Assembly (NCBI RefSeq): GCF_003574425.1
Contig: NZ_QLIU01000036.1
Location: 1-40,956 of the forward strand
DNA length: 40,956 nt
Direction of reading: 5' to 3'
Origin: Cysteiniphilum halobium
Lineage (GTDB): Bacteria; Pseudomonadota; Gammaproteobacteria; Francisellales; Francisellaceae
Position numbers and translations under genes: made by a program. Positions within the stretch are counted from its first letter, which is position 1, and each line of letters begins with the position of its first letter. The notes under the pieces were generated by a model. It was given only the letters and a program-made list of their open reading frames with translations, was not told the DNA's origin and did no database searches. This document shows positions 28,667 through 37,251 of the stretch, one piece after another.

Positions 28667-29362
28667 TTAAACCTCGATTGTGCTCATGTCAAGCATAATC
28701 CCAGGACCCATTGTACTGGATATTGTGATCTTTTTAATATAAACACCTTTTGCCGTCGCAGGCTTAAGTTTTTTAAGATCTGCCAAAAGTGTTTCTAAGT
28801 TTTGTTGCAAAGCTGCTGGTTCAAAATCTGCTTTACCTATGGTCGTATGAACGATACCTGCTTTATCGACACGGAAGCGTACTTGACCTGCTTTAGCGTT
28901 AGTAACCGCTTGAGCGACATCAGTGGTTACCGTACCCACTTTAGGGTTTGGCATTAAGCCCTTAGGCCCAAGTATTTGACCTAACTGACCAACAACACGC
29001 ATTGCATCAGGTGTTGCAATCACAACATCAAAATCCATGTTGCCTTTTTTAACTTCAGCTGCCAAATCATCCATACCAACGATATCAGCACCAGCTTCAG
29101 TTGCTTTGGTTGCATTTTCACCTTGCGTAAATACAGCAACCCGAACCGTTTTACCTGTACCGTTTGGCAATACAGAAGCACCACGCACAACCTGATCAGA
29201 TTTACGCGGATCAACACCTAAATTTACCGCAACATCGATAGACTCTTTAAATTTAACTTTTGAAAGCTCTTTTAAAAGGTTGAATGCATCAGTTGCCGGA
29301 TAAGCATTTAGTCTGTTTACTTTCTCAGACAAAGCTTTCATTCTTTTTGATAACTTAGCCAT
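28667..29362 (-). CDS. rplA: Ribosomal protein uL1
   Basis: A 231-residue L1 protein with the conserved [11 protein letters not shown] near residue 51, [15 protein letters not shown] near 130, and a C-terminal [11 protein letters not shown]1 forms the mobile stalk at the ribosomal E site and represses its own operon. Its ATG overlaps the rplK stop by one base (TAATG), which couples their translation and lets one leader control both. Confidence 0.98.
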   Translation of the reverse strand: MAKLSKRMKALSEKVNRLNAYPATDAFNLLKELSKVKFKESIDVAVNLGVDPRKSDQVVRGASVLPNGTGKTVRVAVFTQGENATKATEAGADIVGMDDLAAEVKKGNMDFDVVIATPDAMRVVGQLGQILGPKGLMPNPKVGTVTTDVAQAVTNAKAGQVRFRVDKAGIVHTTIGKADFEPAALQQNLETLLADLKKLKPATAKGVYIKKITISSTMGPGIMLDMSTIEV

Positions 29363-29796
29363 TACTCAACCCCCTCAACTTTAAGACCCATGCTACGCGC
29401 ACTACCTGCAATTGTTCTAACTGCCGCATCTAAATCTGCCGCTGTTAAATCAGGCTCTTTGGTCTTAGCAATTTCTTCTAGTTGCTCACGGTTAACCGTT
29501 CCTGCAACATCTTTTGACGGGTTAGAGCTACCAGATTTAATCTTAGCTGCTTTCTTCAACAGGAATGAAGCAGGTGGTGTTTTCATAGTAAACGTAAAAC
29601 TTCTATCACTATACACAGTAATCACTACAGGAACTGGCGCGCCTTGTTCCATCTTCTGTGTTTGTGCGTTAAAAGCTTTACAAAATTCCATGATATTCAC
29701 ACCGTGTTGACCCAACGCTGGACCAATCGGAGGACTAGGATTTGCTTGCCCTGCTTTTACCTGAAGCTTAATGTAAGCTTGTACTTTCTTTGCCAT
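29362..29796 (-). CDS. rplK: Ribosomal protein uL11
   Basis: A 144-residue L11 protein with the two-domain layout. The N-terminal domain has the proline-rich [16 protein letters not shown] motif, and the C-terminal RNA-binding domain ends with [10 protein letters not shown]. It binds the GTPase-associated region of 23S rRNA and is needed for stringent-factor activation. An AGGAG site lies before the ATG. Confidence 0.98.
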   Translation of the reverse strand: MAKKVQAYIKLQVKAGQANPSPPIGPALGQHGVNIMEFCKAFNAQTQKMEQGAPVPVVITVYSDRSFTFTMKTPPASFLLKKAAKIKSGSSNPSKDVAGTVNREQLEEIAKTKEPDLTAADLDAAVRTIAGSARSMGLKVEGVE

Positions 29797-29811
29797 TATT
29801 TACTCCTATTC

Positions 29812-29845
29812 TGGGTATAGCGCTATGTGAATCCATAGCTCCCCT
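29812..29845 (-). promoter_or_regulatory. Stem-loop in the rplKA leader, candidate L1 operator
   Basis: On the minus strand GGG...GCTATG pairs with CATAGC...CCC around a short loop, with an asymmetric internal loop between the two stems just before the rplK ribosome-binding site. L1 is known to repress this operon by binding a leader structure that mimics its 23S site. A second stem (GCCTGATGC/GCATTAGGC) lies at 29855-29875. I have not matched the L1 consensus precisely. Confidence 0.4.
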
Positions 29846-29877
29846 ATTGTTTTTGCCTAATGCTCAGCATCAGGCAC

Positions 29878-29906
29878 CTCATATTACTGATTCAAATCAG
29901 CAACAA
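29878..29906 (-). promoter_or_regulatory. Candidate rplKA promoter
   Basis: TTGTTG is separated by 17 bases from TATGAG on the minus strand, just after nusG. E. coli has a promoter in the same position. Each box matches four of six consensus bases. Confidence 0.4.
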
Positions 29907-29910
29907 ACTC

Positions 29911-30534
29911 TTAAGCATCTTTTTCGACTTGCGAAAACTCAAGCTCAACCGGTGTTGAGCGCCCAAAGATTGAAACGGCGACATGTACGCGCGATTTTTC
30001 GTAGTTAATTTCTTCAACCACACCGGTGAAGTCAGCAAACGGACCATCTAACACACGAACGACCTGACCAACTTGAAAAGTAGTACGTGGCTTTGGCGCT
30101 GTTTTATCCGCACCCATCTTCAACGAACCAAGAATTCTTTCAGCTTCAGCATTGGTAATCGGCATTGGTCGTTCACTGGTGCCTCCAACAAAGCCGCTAA
30201 CACGAGGCGTACGACGCACAAGCTGCCAAGCAGCTTCGTCCATTTCCATCTGTATTAAGACATAACCTGGAAAGAATTTACGCTCACTTTTACGCTTTTG
30301 CCCAGCCTTCATTTCAACCACTTCTTCGGTTGGAACTAAAATCTTACCAAAAAAGCGCTCTAAACCTTCTAGCTTTATTTTCTCTTCAATTTGGGATTTC
30401 ACACGCTTTTCATAACCTGAATAAGCCTGAATAACATACCACCTCTTCTTGCTATCACTCTGCACTTGTGCAGCTGATTGAGCAGCCTCTGTTTCGACAT
30501 GCGCGTTTGGCACATCTTTCTCATCTGCAGACAT
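29911..30534 (-). CDS. nusG: Transcription termination/antitermination factor NusG
   Basis: This is a 207-residue NusG. A hydrophilic N-terminal extension of about 28 residues precedes the NGN domain ([11 protein letters not shown] near 30-40; [10 protein letters not shown]), followed by the KOW domain ([13 protein letters not shown]). It binds RNA polymerase and links it to Rho or to ribosomal protein S10. The ATG at 30534 has AGAGG at six bases; a TTG two codons earlier is less likely. The extension is longer than in E. coli NusG (181 residues). It lies ten bases after secE. Confidence 0.96.
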   Translation of the reverse strand: MSADEKDVPNAHVETEAAQSAAQVQSDSKKRWYVIQAYSGYEKRVKSQIEEKIKLEGLERFFGKILVPTEEVVEMKAGQKRKSERKFFPGYVLIQMEMDEAAWQLVRRTPRVSGFVGGTSERPMPITNAEAERILGSLKMGADKTAPKPRTTFQVGQVVRVLDGPFADFTGVVEEINYEKSRVHVAVSIFGRSTPVELEFSQVEKDA

Positions 30535-30544
30535 AAACAACCTC

Positions 30545-30961
30545 TTAACTTAATATCGCTTGAATAAGGTGCATAAATAGCATACCAACAAAATAAATAA
30601 TCACTGATGCCACAGCAACAATTGCTAAAACAATCAATGTTGAATTAATCGTTTCTTGACGTGTTGGCCACACTACTTTGCGCATTTCCAACCTAGCCTC
30701 TAGCAAAAACTGCCAGCCTTTTGCTCCTTGATTTGTCTGCTTGCCAATCGCCAATAAGATTACAATGCCAACGATAATAAGCACCGCCATTAACGCTGAT
30801 GATTCGGTAAAAAGCGAGAAATACATACTCGAAAAAACAATGATTGCCGCAATGACAACCATTAATAGCCACAACATCTTATTATTAGCGCTACTTATTT
30901 GACGCACATCAGCTTTTTTAGTGGTGGTTGTCCACACTTTTTTCGTTACTGAATCTTTCAT
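30545..30961 (-). CDS. secE: Preprotein translocase subunit SecE
   Basis: A 138-residue three-span SecE of the gamma-proteobacterial type. There are two hydrophobic segments at about 30-73, then the conserved cytoplasmic amphipathic helix ([17 protein letters not shown]) and a third span near the C-terminus. With SecY and SecG it forms the protein-conducting channel of the inner membrane. It is the first gene of the secE-nusG unit and is driven by its own promoter nested in the preceding terminator. Confidence 0.96.
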   Translation of the reverse strand: MKDSVTKKVWTTTTKKADVRQISSANNKMLWLLMVVIAAIIVFSSMYFSLFTESSALMAVLIIVGIVILLAIGKQTNQGAKGWQFLLEARLEMRKVVWPTRQETINSTLIVLAIVAVASVIIYFVGMLFMHLIQAILS

Positions 30962-30984
30962 CTAGAAGCCTCATTTCCCACTAC

Positions 30985-31028
30985 AAACAAAAACGGCGTG
31001 CAATCTTAACACAGATTAACACGCCGTT
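30985..31028 (-). terminator. Terminator of the tRNA/tuf unit
   Basis: On the minus strand AACGGCGTG pairs perfectly with CACGCCGTT, followed by TTTTTGTTTG, just after tRNA-Trp. The loop and 5' arm also hold the secE promoter. Confidence 0.85.
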
Positions 31029-31031
31029 CAA
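31003..31031 (-). promoter_or_regulatory. secE promoter
   Basis: TTGAAC, a 17-base spacer and TAAGAT lie on the minus strand. Initiation would occur near 30996, in the 3' arm of the terminator, so transcripts from here lack the 5' arm and escape termination. Confidence 0.7.
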
Positions 31032-31042
31032 GTCAATTTATT

Positions 31043-31118
31043 TGGCAGGCCAGGAGGGACTCGAACCCCCAACTTGCGGTTTTGGAGACCGCTGCTCTAC
31101 CAATTGAACTACTGGCCT
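31043..31118 (-). tRNA. tRNA-Trp (CCA)
   Basis: A 76-base cloverleaf including an encoded CCA. The acceptor stem is AGGCCAG with CTGGCCT and discriminator G; the anticodon loop contains CTCCAAA (anticodon CCA) and the T-arm GGTTCGAGTCC. It lies between tuf and secE. Confidence 0.97.
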
Positions 31119-31147
31119 ACAAAACTAATATTGAGTTACTACTAATA

Positions 31148-32332
31148 TTAAGCAAGAATCTTCGCTACAACACCAGCACCAACCGTACGACCGCCTTCAC
31201 GAATAGCAAAGCGTAAACCCTCTTCCATCGCGATAGAGTTGATCAATGTAACAACCATTTTTATGTTGTCACCAGGCATGACCATCTCAACACCTTCTGG
31301 CAACTCAACTGAACCCGTTACGTCAGTTGTACGGAAGTAGAATTGTGGTCTGTAACCTTTAAAGAATGGCGTATGACGTCCACCCTCTTCTTTAGACAAT
31401 ACATAAACTTCAGCTTCAAACTTAGTGTGTGGTGTAATTGAACCTGGCTTACAAAGAACTTGACCACGCTCAACATCATCACGCTTAAGACCACGAATAA
31501 GAATACCAACGTTCTCACCCGCTTTACCTTCATCTAGAAGCTTACGGAACATCTCAACACCAGTAACCGTTGTCTTTTGAGTATTTCTAATACCAACAAC
31601 CTCGACTTCTTCACCCACTTTGATAACACCACGCTCAACACGCCCAGTAACAACCGTACCACGCCCAGAAATTGAGAATACGTCTTCAATTGGTAACAAG
31701 AAAGGCTTGTCAGTTTCACGTTGCGGCTCAGGAATGTATTCATCAAGCGTTTTACCCAACTCAAGAATAGCATCAACCCATTTTTGCTCACCAGCCAAAG
31801 CACCCGTTGCTGACCCTTTGATGATTGGCGTGTCATCGCCTGGGAATTCGTATTGATCAAGAAGCTCACGCACTTCCATTTCAACCAATTCTAATAACTC
31901 TTCATCGTCAACCATATCACACTTATTCAAGAAAACAACGATATATGGAACACCTACCTGACGTGATAAAAGGATATGCTCACGCGTTTGTGGCATAGGG
32001 CCATCTGCAGCTGAACACACAAGGATCGCACCATCCATCTGAGCTGCACCAGTAATCATGTTCTTAACATAATCCGCGTGCCCTGGACAGTCTACGTGCG
32101 CATAGTGACGACTTGGCGTCTCATATTCAACGTGTGAAGTTGAAATAGTAATACCACGCGCTTTCTCTTCTGGCGCATTATCAATCTCATCAAACGCGCG
32201 AGCAGCACCACCATACGCCTCTGAAAGCACTTTAGTGATCGCAGCTGTCAAAGTTGTTTTACCATGGTCAACGTGACCAATTGTACCAACGTTAACGTGC
32301 GGCTTCTTACGTTCAAATTTTTCTTTAGCCAT
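31148..32332 (-). CDS. tuf: Elongation factor Tu
   Basis: A 394-residue EF-Tu starting [11 protein letters not shown]-binding motifs are G-H-V-D-H-G-K-T near 19-26, the switch I region with R-G-I-T-I, D-C-P-G-H near 81 and N-K-C-D near 136. Domains 2 and 3 follow without gaps. It delivers aminoacyl-tRNA to the ribosome. The frame extends four codons upstream, but the ATG at 32332 has GGAG at good spacing and gives the family N-terminus. It sits after tRNA-Tyr, tRNA-Gly and tRNA-Thr, as tufB does in E. coli, and probably shares their transcript. Confidence 0.98.
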   Translation of the reverse strand: MAKEKFERKKPHVNVGTIGHVDHGKTTLTAAITKVLSEAYGGAARAFDEIDNAPEEKARGITISTSHVEYETPSRHYAHVDCPGHADYVKNMITGAAQMDGAILVCSAADGPMPQTREHILLSRQVGVPYIVVFLNKCDMVDDEELLELVEMEVRELLDQYEFPGDDTPIIKGSATGALAGEQKWVDAILELGKTLDEYIPEPQRETDKPFLLPIEDVFSISGRGTVVTGRVERGVIKVGEEVEVVGIRNTQKTTVTGVEMFRKLLDEGKAGENVGILIRGLKRDDVERGQVLCKPGSITPHTKFEAEVYVLSKEEGGRHTPFFKGYRPQFYFRTTDVTGSVELPEGVEMVMPGDNIKMVVTLINSIAMEEGLRFAIREGGRTVGAGVVAKILA

Positions 32333-32365
32333 TATTTGCTCCAAAGTTTTATTAACAAACTCAAC

Positions 32366-32441
<76 letters not shown>

Positions 32442-32487
32442 TTCAATATTTTAAAAAATTAATATTACACTTTATAAATCCCTTTAA

Positions 32488-32561
32488 TGGAGCGGGCGAT
32501 GGGAATCGAACCCACGCTATCGGCTTGGAAGGCCGAAGTTCTACCATTGAACTACGCCCGC
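32488..32561 (-). tRNA. tRNA-Gly (TCC)
   Basis: 74 bases with encoded CCA. The acceptor stem GCGGGCG pairs with CGCCCGC, and the anticodon loop CTTCCAA reads TCC. Confidence 0.97.
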
Positions 32562-32573
32562 ACTGGGAAATCG

Positions 32574-32658
32574 TGGTGGAGGGGGCAGGATTCGAACCTG
32601 CGAAGGCTGAGCCGTCAGATTTACAGTCTGATCCCTTTGGCCGCTCGGGAACCCCTCC
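32574..32658 (-). tRNA. tRNA-Tyr (GTA)
   Basis: 85 bases with encoded CCA and the long variable arm typical of bacterial tRNA-Tyr. The acceptor stem is GGAGGGG with CCCCTCC, and the anticodon loop CTGTAAA reads GTA. It is first in the tRNA-tuf unit. Confidence 0.97.
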
Positions 32659-32673
32659 AGCGTGCTGGCGACA

Positions 32674-32702
32674 ATCATAGGGCTTTAGTTTTTAAAAATC
32701 AA
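32674..32702 (-). promoter_or_regulatory. Promoter of the tRNA-Tyr/Gly/Thr-tuf unit
   Basis: TTGATT, a 17-base spacer and TATGAT are followed by a GC-containing discriminator (TGTCGCC), with AT-rich tracts upstream that could act as an UP element. A GC-rich discriminator is typical of stringently controlled stable-RNA promoters. Confidence 0.8.
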
Positions 32703-32772
32703 CTTTTTTTCATCGATTTTTTTGCCTATAATTTTATGCACCAGATTTTGAAAACATAAGCTGTTAAGACGC

Positions 32773-33378
32773 GTGCAAGTATATACGAAAGCAAAATCAT
32801 TTTGCCAGCATTTTTTACTATTAATTATAGTTTTTTTGAGTCTCACAGCGCATGCTGAGATATATCAGTGGCAAGATAAAAATGGTAATACCGTTTTCTC
32901 CAACACGCCACCTGATGAAAACACCAACACAACAACTGTTGACACGAAAACGCTAAACATTATCGCTCAGACAAACACCACAGCTGATAATGAAGAAACA
33001 AAAGACAATGATAGCGAGGCATTACAAACAATGTCAGCTACGCTTAAAGAGAAACTTTCTGAACATATCAAAAATCAAAACAGCACGCTTAATATAAAAA
33101 TCATATCCCCTGCCAACAACACGCACATTCATAACTTTTATCCTTTAATCCCTATTCAAACCTCCCCACCATTGTCAGCTAAGGCTAAAGTGATGGTAAT
33201 TGCTAACGAACATGAAGGTAGTGCTGTTTATCAAAATAATACATGGAATATACCAAGACCTTTTCCTGGCAAGAACGATATTAGCCTTTATGGGAAAACC
33301 AAAGAAGGCGAGACTTTTTTTTCTAACTCAATTACCCTATATATTCACAACAGTCGTGTTAAGCAGAATGTCAAATAG
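32773..33378 (+). CDS. Exported DUF4124-domain protein
   Basis: A 201-residue protein with a signal peptide (K-A-K-S-F-C-Q-H then a hydrophobic stretch, cleavage after T-A-H-A near residue 28). A short DUF4124 module follows directly (E-I-Y-Q-W-Q-D-K-N-G-N-T-V-F-S-N-T-P-P). The middle is Thr/Asn/Asp-rich and probably disordered. A C-terminal beta-sandwich-like region (I-K-I-I-S-P-A-N-N, then W-N-I-P-R-P-F-P-G) resembles modules seen in other periplasmic DUF4124 proteins. The function of the family is unknown. The start is GTG, since no ATG lies before the signal peptide. It is divergent from the tRNA promoter and convergent with the sensor kinase gene. Confidence 0.8.
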   Translation: MQVYTKAKSFCQHFLLLIIVFLSLTAHAEIYQWQDKNGNTVFSNTPPDENTNTTTVDTKTLNIIAQTNTTADNEETKDNDSEALQTMSATLKEKLSEHIKNQNSTLNIKIISPANNTHIHNFYPLIPIQTSPPLSAKAKVMVIANEHEGSAVYQNNTWNIPRPFPGKNDISLYGKTKEGETFFSNSITLYIHNSRVKQNVK

Positions 33379-33387
33379 TCTTTTAAC

Positions 33388-34860
33388 TCATTGCACCACT
33401 TTACTCACAGGAAACTGCAGTACAATCGTCAAACCTTGACCACCTTCTGAGGTGCGCGCCGCTATCAGCCCATCATGCAATCTCACAATTTCCTTAACAA
33501 TAGATAACCCAAGCCCGCTCCCTGCTTGTCCTGTCCCTGCTTCACGATAGAATCGATCAAAAATTCTCTTTTGTTTATCCTCAGCAATCCCGATTCCATT
33601 ATCAACCACCTCAAATAATACTGCTGATTTTGTCACATAACTATATAAGATGACCTTGCCACCATCTGGTGTATAGCGAATGGCATTATCTATGAGATTT
33701 CTAAACAAAATATTCATCAATGTTTCACTTGCATAAACAACTGCTGCCGACTTACTTGGTAAAAATGCTAACTCAATGTTTTTATGCAAAGCCAAGAGTG
33801 CCAATTCTGCCAACTGATTTTCGGCAATTTTATTTAAGCTTACATTTTTTTTATCTGGTAAATCCTGTTGTGGTTCTAAACGGCTTAATGTAAGCAGTTG
33901 ATCGATTATATAAAAATAACGATCTGCACCACTAATAATATTAGCAATGCGCTTTTTAATTTCGACCATATCATCCAAATTAAGCGCAACCTCAGCCTGC
34001 GTTTTTAATGCGGCTAATGGTGTTTTTAACTCATGTGCCGCATCTCCTGCAAAACGCTTCTCACGCTCCAACACTTTGCTGAACTTTTGAAATAAAATAT
34101 TTAATTGATTTAACAGCGGGATCACCTCAGGTGGCGCTGTTTTAACGGCAATTGGTTCAAGTTTACGTGGATCTTTGACCGCAATTGCACGACGAATATC
34201 AGACAATGGACGCAAAGCCAACTGTACAACGACAAATATCGATAACAATAGAAATATATATAGCGTAATTAAATCCCATAAAGCACTTCGAAATAAATTT
34301 AAAAACATTTGATGTTTAAAGTCAGAGCTAACCAACACCACAATACGGTAAGGTTGATAGCGACTATTGATGCTAAACATATTCCACAACTTTGTCCCTT
34401 GTGGTGTTGTTAGCTTAACAGTTTGAAAACTATCAAGTTCTGCCTTTTGAAAAGTGGATACATCTGGCGACCCTGTTGAATGTAAGATCAAATTCCCACT
34501 GCGTCTATCATAAACCTGAAAGGCAAATGAGTCCTTATAAACATTATCAAACTGTGCAATCTTAGGTTTTAAATTTCCCGCAATATTCTCAAGTGTTGCC
34601 AAAGAGTTGGATTCGAGTAAGTCACTTAACTGGCGTTTTGAACTGTCTTTAATTGCTGCTGATAATAAGGCGTCTATCGCATTAGCACTGTTGACCATTT
34701 GCATTTTAAATAAATCTTCATTTTGTTGACGCATCTGATAGTAGTTAAAAACACCTAATATAAAGATCGAGCAGCTAATAAGTAAAATTAAACAGATACT
34801 TAAAAACTTTTGAATTGATAATCTATTATTAAGAAAGGTAAAGTAATTTGCGCGCTCCAT
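33388..34860 (-). CDS. Orphan sensor histidine kinase (QseC/PmrB-like)
   Basis: A protein of about 490 residues. A first membrane span near residues 20-42 is followed by a periplasmic sensor region of about 140 residues, a second span near 195-215 and a short linker. The H-box is F-A-G-D-A-A-H-E-L-K-T-P-L, with the phospho-His near 276. The ATPase has an N-box (L-I-D-N-A-I-R-Y-T-P), G1 (V-D-N-G-I-G-I) and G2 (G-S-G-L-G-L-S-I). The A-A-H-E-L-K-T-P-L-A-A-L-K form is QseC-like. No response regulator is adjacent on either side, so its partner must be encoded elsewhere, as for the orphan QseC of Francisella. The ATG at 34860 was chosen over a TTG three codons earlier; neither has a clear ribosome-binding site. 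Confidence 0.9.
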   Translation of the reverse strand: MERANYFTFLNNRLSIQKFLSICLILLISCSIFILGVFNYYQMRQQNEDLFKMQMVNSANAIDALLSAAIKDSSKRQLSDLLESNSLATLENIAGNLKPKIAQFDNVYKDSFAFQVYDRRSGNLILHSTGSPDVSTFQKAELDSFQTVKLTTPQGTKLWNMFSINSRYQPYRIVVLVSSDFKHQMFLNLFRSALWDLITLYIFLLLSIFVVVQLALRPLSDIRRAIAVKDPRKLEPIAVKTAPPEVIPLLNQLNILFQKFSKVLEREKRFAGDAAHELKTPLAALKTQAEVALNLDDMVEIKKRIANIISGADRYFYIIDQLLTLSRLEPQQDLPDKKNVSLNKIAENQLAELALLALHKNIELAFLPSKSAAVVYASETLMNILFRNLIDNAIRYTPDGGKVILYSYVTKSAVLFEVVDNGIGIAEDKQKRIFDRFYREAGTGQAGSGLGLSIVKEIVRLHDGLIAARTSEGGQGLTIVLQFPVSKVVQ

Positions 34861-34869
34861 AATACTCAA

Positions 34870-35258
34870 AATACCAGACAGAAAAAAGCTTCATATCATA
34901 AATAATTTACCCATCATATAATACTCACTGGAGGTAATCTAGCAAAACCGGCTGGGGCCTTGTAATTCAATACTCATAACGATGGAATAGTCATATTAAA
35001 AAAGGTCAATTATCTCTCAATTCATTTTCAGCAAAATAAATACTTATGCAGAGATTGACTATCATGCTTGCCATCTTCTTTACATTCAAGGTACGATGAT
35101 CCACTGACAAAGACATAAAAATATCTGATAACACTTACATATATAGCCTACAGCAGATTCATCATTCTGCTCTTTCGCATATGAGCTGTTATTGCGATAA
35201 TGTTAATAAGGTCATAAATCGGGTTTTGCAGCGAGACTACAAAAAGTCGATGCATACA
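34870..35258. other. Gene-free stretch with no recognisable feature
   Basis: Between the kinase gene and the repeat element upstream of rpoS I find no credible coding frame, tRNA or strong terminator. There are weak inverted repeats (for example GCAG...CTGC near 35160) and AT-rich tracts that could hold promoters or a small RNA, but nothing specific enough to name. Confidence 0.5.
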
Positions 35259-35496
35259 GTTACCCATCGCAAATCATTTTGCGGTGTTTAGTTGTAAAGC
35301 AGTTTGTAATGACTCTGCTAAGTTGGATAACAGGCAATAGCTGCCCTTAGTAAGTAGAGCCCTTGGACTCTCATTTACTAAAACAATGCAATTATTCATT
35401 GTTTATTAACGCATTCGCTATTGCTAAAACCCAACTTGACAATAACGCGAAAGTGCAAGGCAAGAAATACTGTAAAATGGTTTGTGATGGGTATAA
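35259..35496. mobile_element. MITE-like palindromic element upstream of rpoS (copy B)
   Basis: The left end GTTACCCATCGCAAATCATT and the reverse complement of the right end (GTTATACCCATCACAAACCA) are near-identical terminal inverted repeats. The similarity continues inward (AAGTTGG, CAATAGC, TTAGTAA) to a central hairpin at 35347-35381. The whole element of about 238 bases could therefore fold into one long imperfect hairpin. Related ends occur at 494-575 and 39410-39470. It encodes no transposase and ends about 58 bases before the rpoS start. Confidence 0.7.
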
Positions 35497-35554
35497 CACC
35501 CTTTTGATAATAATAGCTCTAACCATTCTATGATAGGGTAATAAGGAGATAGAC

Positions 35555-36586
35555 GTGTTACAATCAGCTAATAAACAAGATAAGTTTGACAATAAACCAA
35601 ACAATATCGTTAACACGCTCAAGGACGATCACGTTAAAGACAGTGATAATGACGATATTGATAGTGATGATTATGCATTTGATAACACTGATGATGACGA
35701 TGATACATCTAGCAATACTGAAATTGATGCGCATGATTTTTCACACGTAGACAATGATGCCACACGCATGTATCTCGTTGATATTGGCTTTAGACCATTG
35801 CTAACAAAAGATGAAGAGTTCTATTATGCCCAAAAAGTTCAAGAGGGTGACTTACAAGCGAAAAACATCATGATTGAAAGCAATTTACGTCTTGTTGTCA
35901 AAATTGCTAAACGCTACAAACCGCGTGGTAACAGTTTGAGTTTTCTTGATTTGATCGCTGAAGGCAATCTTGGCTTAATCCGTGCTGTTGAAAAATTTGA
36001 CCCTGAGCTTGGCTGGCGCTTTTCCACTTATGCCACTTGGTGGATTCGTCAAAATATTGAGCGCGCACTATTAAATCATCAGCGAACAATCCGTGTTCCT
36101 GTCCATATATTAAAGGAGCTTAATGTCTATTTGCGTGCCGCAACTGAGCTGACCAAACTACTTGATCACGAGCCGTCCCCTGAAGAAATTGCCGAGTTTA
36201 TTGACCGCCCTGTTGAGGATATTCGTAAAATTCTTACCTCAACTGTGCCGATGGACTCATTAGATGATGCCTATGATGACTCAAACCGCAGTATGCTTGA
36301 GACAATTGCCGATGAACAAACAAGTGACCCAGAGAATATTCACTTACATCAAAAAGCAGCACAATTTATTGATCAGTGGCTTGATGAGCTAAGTGACAAC
36401 CAACGTGCTGTATTATCAATGCGTTTTGGCTTGCGCGGTTATGACATCCAAACACTTGAAGAAACAGGTACACAAATCGGACTGACGCGTGAGCGCGTGC
36501 GCCAAATACAGGTTGATGCGTTACGCCGCCTAAAAGTGATTGCTGCCGCTAATAATATTGATGCCAACTTATTCTCCAAACAATAA
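35555..36586 (+). CDS. rpoS: Stationary-phase sigma factor RpoS
   Basis: A 343-residue sigma-70-family protein of the RpoS group. After an Asp-rich N-terminal segment of about 65 residues come region 1.2 ([11 protein letters not shown]), region 2 ([11 protein letters not shown] and the [18 protein letters not shown] stretch near 153-170), region 3 ([15 protein letters not shown]) and region 4 ([12 protein letters not shown]). [11 protein letters not shown] is the RpoS version rather than RpoD. The start is GTG with a strong AAGGAG site. nlpD, its usual neighbour, is absent. A weak TTGATA-19-TATGAT pair lies between the repeat element and the start. Confidence 0.93.
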   Translation: MLQSANKQDKFDNKPNNIVNTLKDDHVKDSDNDDIDSDDYAFDNTDDDDDTSSNTEIDAHDFSHVDNDATRMYLVDIGFRPLLTKDEEFYYAQKVQEGDLQAKNIMIESNLRLVVKIAKRYKPRGNSLSFLDLIAEGNLGLIRAVEKFDPELGWRFSTYATWWIRQNIERALLNHQRTIRVPVHILKELNVYLRAATELTKLLDHEPSPEEIAEFIDRPVEDIRKILTSTVPMDSLDDAYDDSNRSMLETIADEQTSDPENIHLHQKAAQFIDQWLDELSDNQRAVLSMRFGLRGYDIQTLEETGTQIGLTRERVRQIQVDALRRLKVIAAANNIDANLFSKQ

Positions 36587-36731
36587 TCATAAATCAACAT
36601 TATAGCTCTGATAAGATTTTGTCATTTCTATTATGCACGGATAAAGCATAAACTGACCCTAACTTCTTTAGCACATGATGCAAAGGAAGCAAAGGAAGCA
36701 TTTTGTTCATACATTTATCAGGAGAAATATT

Positions 36732-37067
36732 ATGAAAGGCATTAAAAACATTGGATCTATTCTTGTTGTTATTGCAAGCATTCTAGGTGTTATTTTCGCA
36801 GCCACACTTATGAGCTACTCAGTTGCAATAGGCGTCTGGGGGATTATCTTATCTGCAGTTTCGTTACTGCTGGGTCTCTTAACGTTTGCTAACACCAAAT
36901 CAACCGTAGGTACTATATTCGTTATCACTTTTATTCTAGCCATCATTACTGCAAGCTTCTCAGTCGCTGGTCTTGAAAAAAGTATGATCTTGCAGCTTAT
37001 TGCAAGTATCATTGGCTTTATTGGGACTATTGCATTACCAAAATCATCATCTGCACACGCTGTTTAA
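36732..37067 (+). CDS. Small four-span membrane protein of unknown function
   Basis: This gene encodes a 111-residue, very hydrophobic protein. M-K-G-I-K-N is followed by four likely membrane spans and a short polar tail (S-S-S-A-H-A-V). The frame is open 19 codons further upstream, but the ATG at 36732 has AGGAG seven bases before it and the upstream part is basic and unlike a protein N-terminus. I do not recognise a family. It lies between rpoS and gltA on the same strand with its own leader, in which GCAAAGGAA is repeated twice in tandem. Confidence 0.7.
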   Translation: MKGIKNIGSILVVIASILGVIFAATLMSYSVAIGVWGIILSAVSLLLGLLTFANTKSTVGTIFVITFILAIITASFSVAGLEKSMILQLIASIIGFIGTIALPKSSSAHAV

Positions 37068-37104
37068 GACTTACTATCCTTCCTAACTCTTTGGGTGTCT
37101 TTAT

Positions 37105-37133
37105 TTGACAACCTTGGGGATATAAGCTTAAAT
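37105..37133 (+). promoter_or_regulatory. Candidate gltA promoter
   Basis: A perfect TTGACA is followed after 17 bases by TTAAAT, about 120 bases before the gltA start. This would leave a leader of roughly 110 bases. Confidence 0.55.
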
Positions 37134-37251
37134 ATGCCTCAGAATTTTTTACTTACCTGCACAAACTAAAATAACATTAAAAACGCTCTTATTGGCTTTA
37201 GTCATGGTGGAGCTTTGTGCTATTTAAATGTGCCAAATCATGGAGATCAAC

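Noticed and set aside
35341-35385. The stem near TTAGTAAGTAGAG as a rho-independent terminator
   Set aside because: No T-run follows on either strand. It is the centre of the palindromic element.
35392-35622. A 76-residue minus-strand frame overlapping the rpoS start
   Set aside because: It runs through the palindromic repeat and into rpoS on the opposite strand. It has no ribosome-binding site or recognisable domain. Its similarity to the antitoxin's first residues comes from the shared repeat.
36700-36720. Tandem GCAAAGGAA units as a possible CRISPR or VNTR
   Set aside because: Only two short copies are present. No CRISPR array or cas gene is seen in the window.
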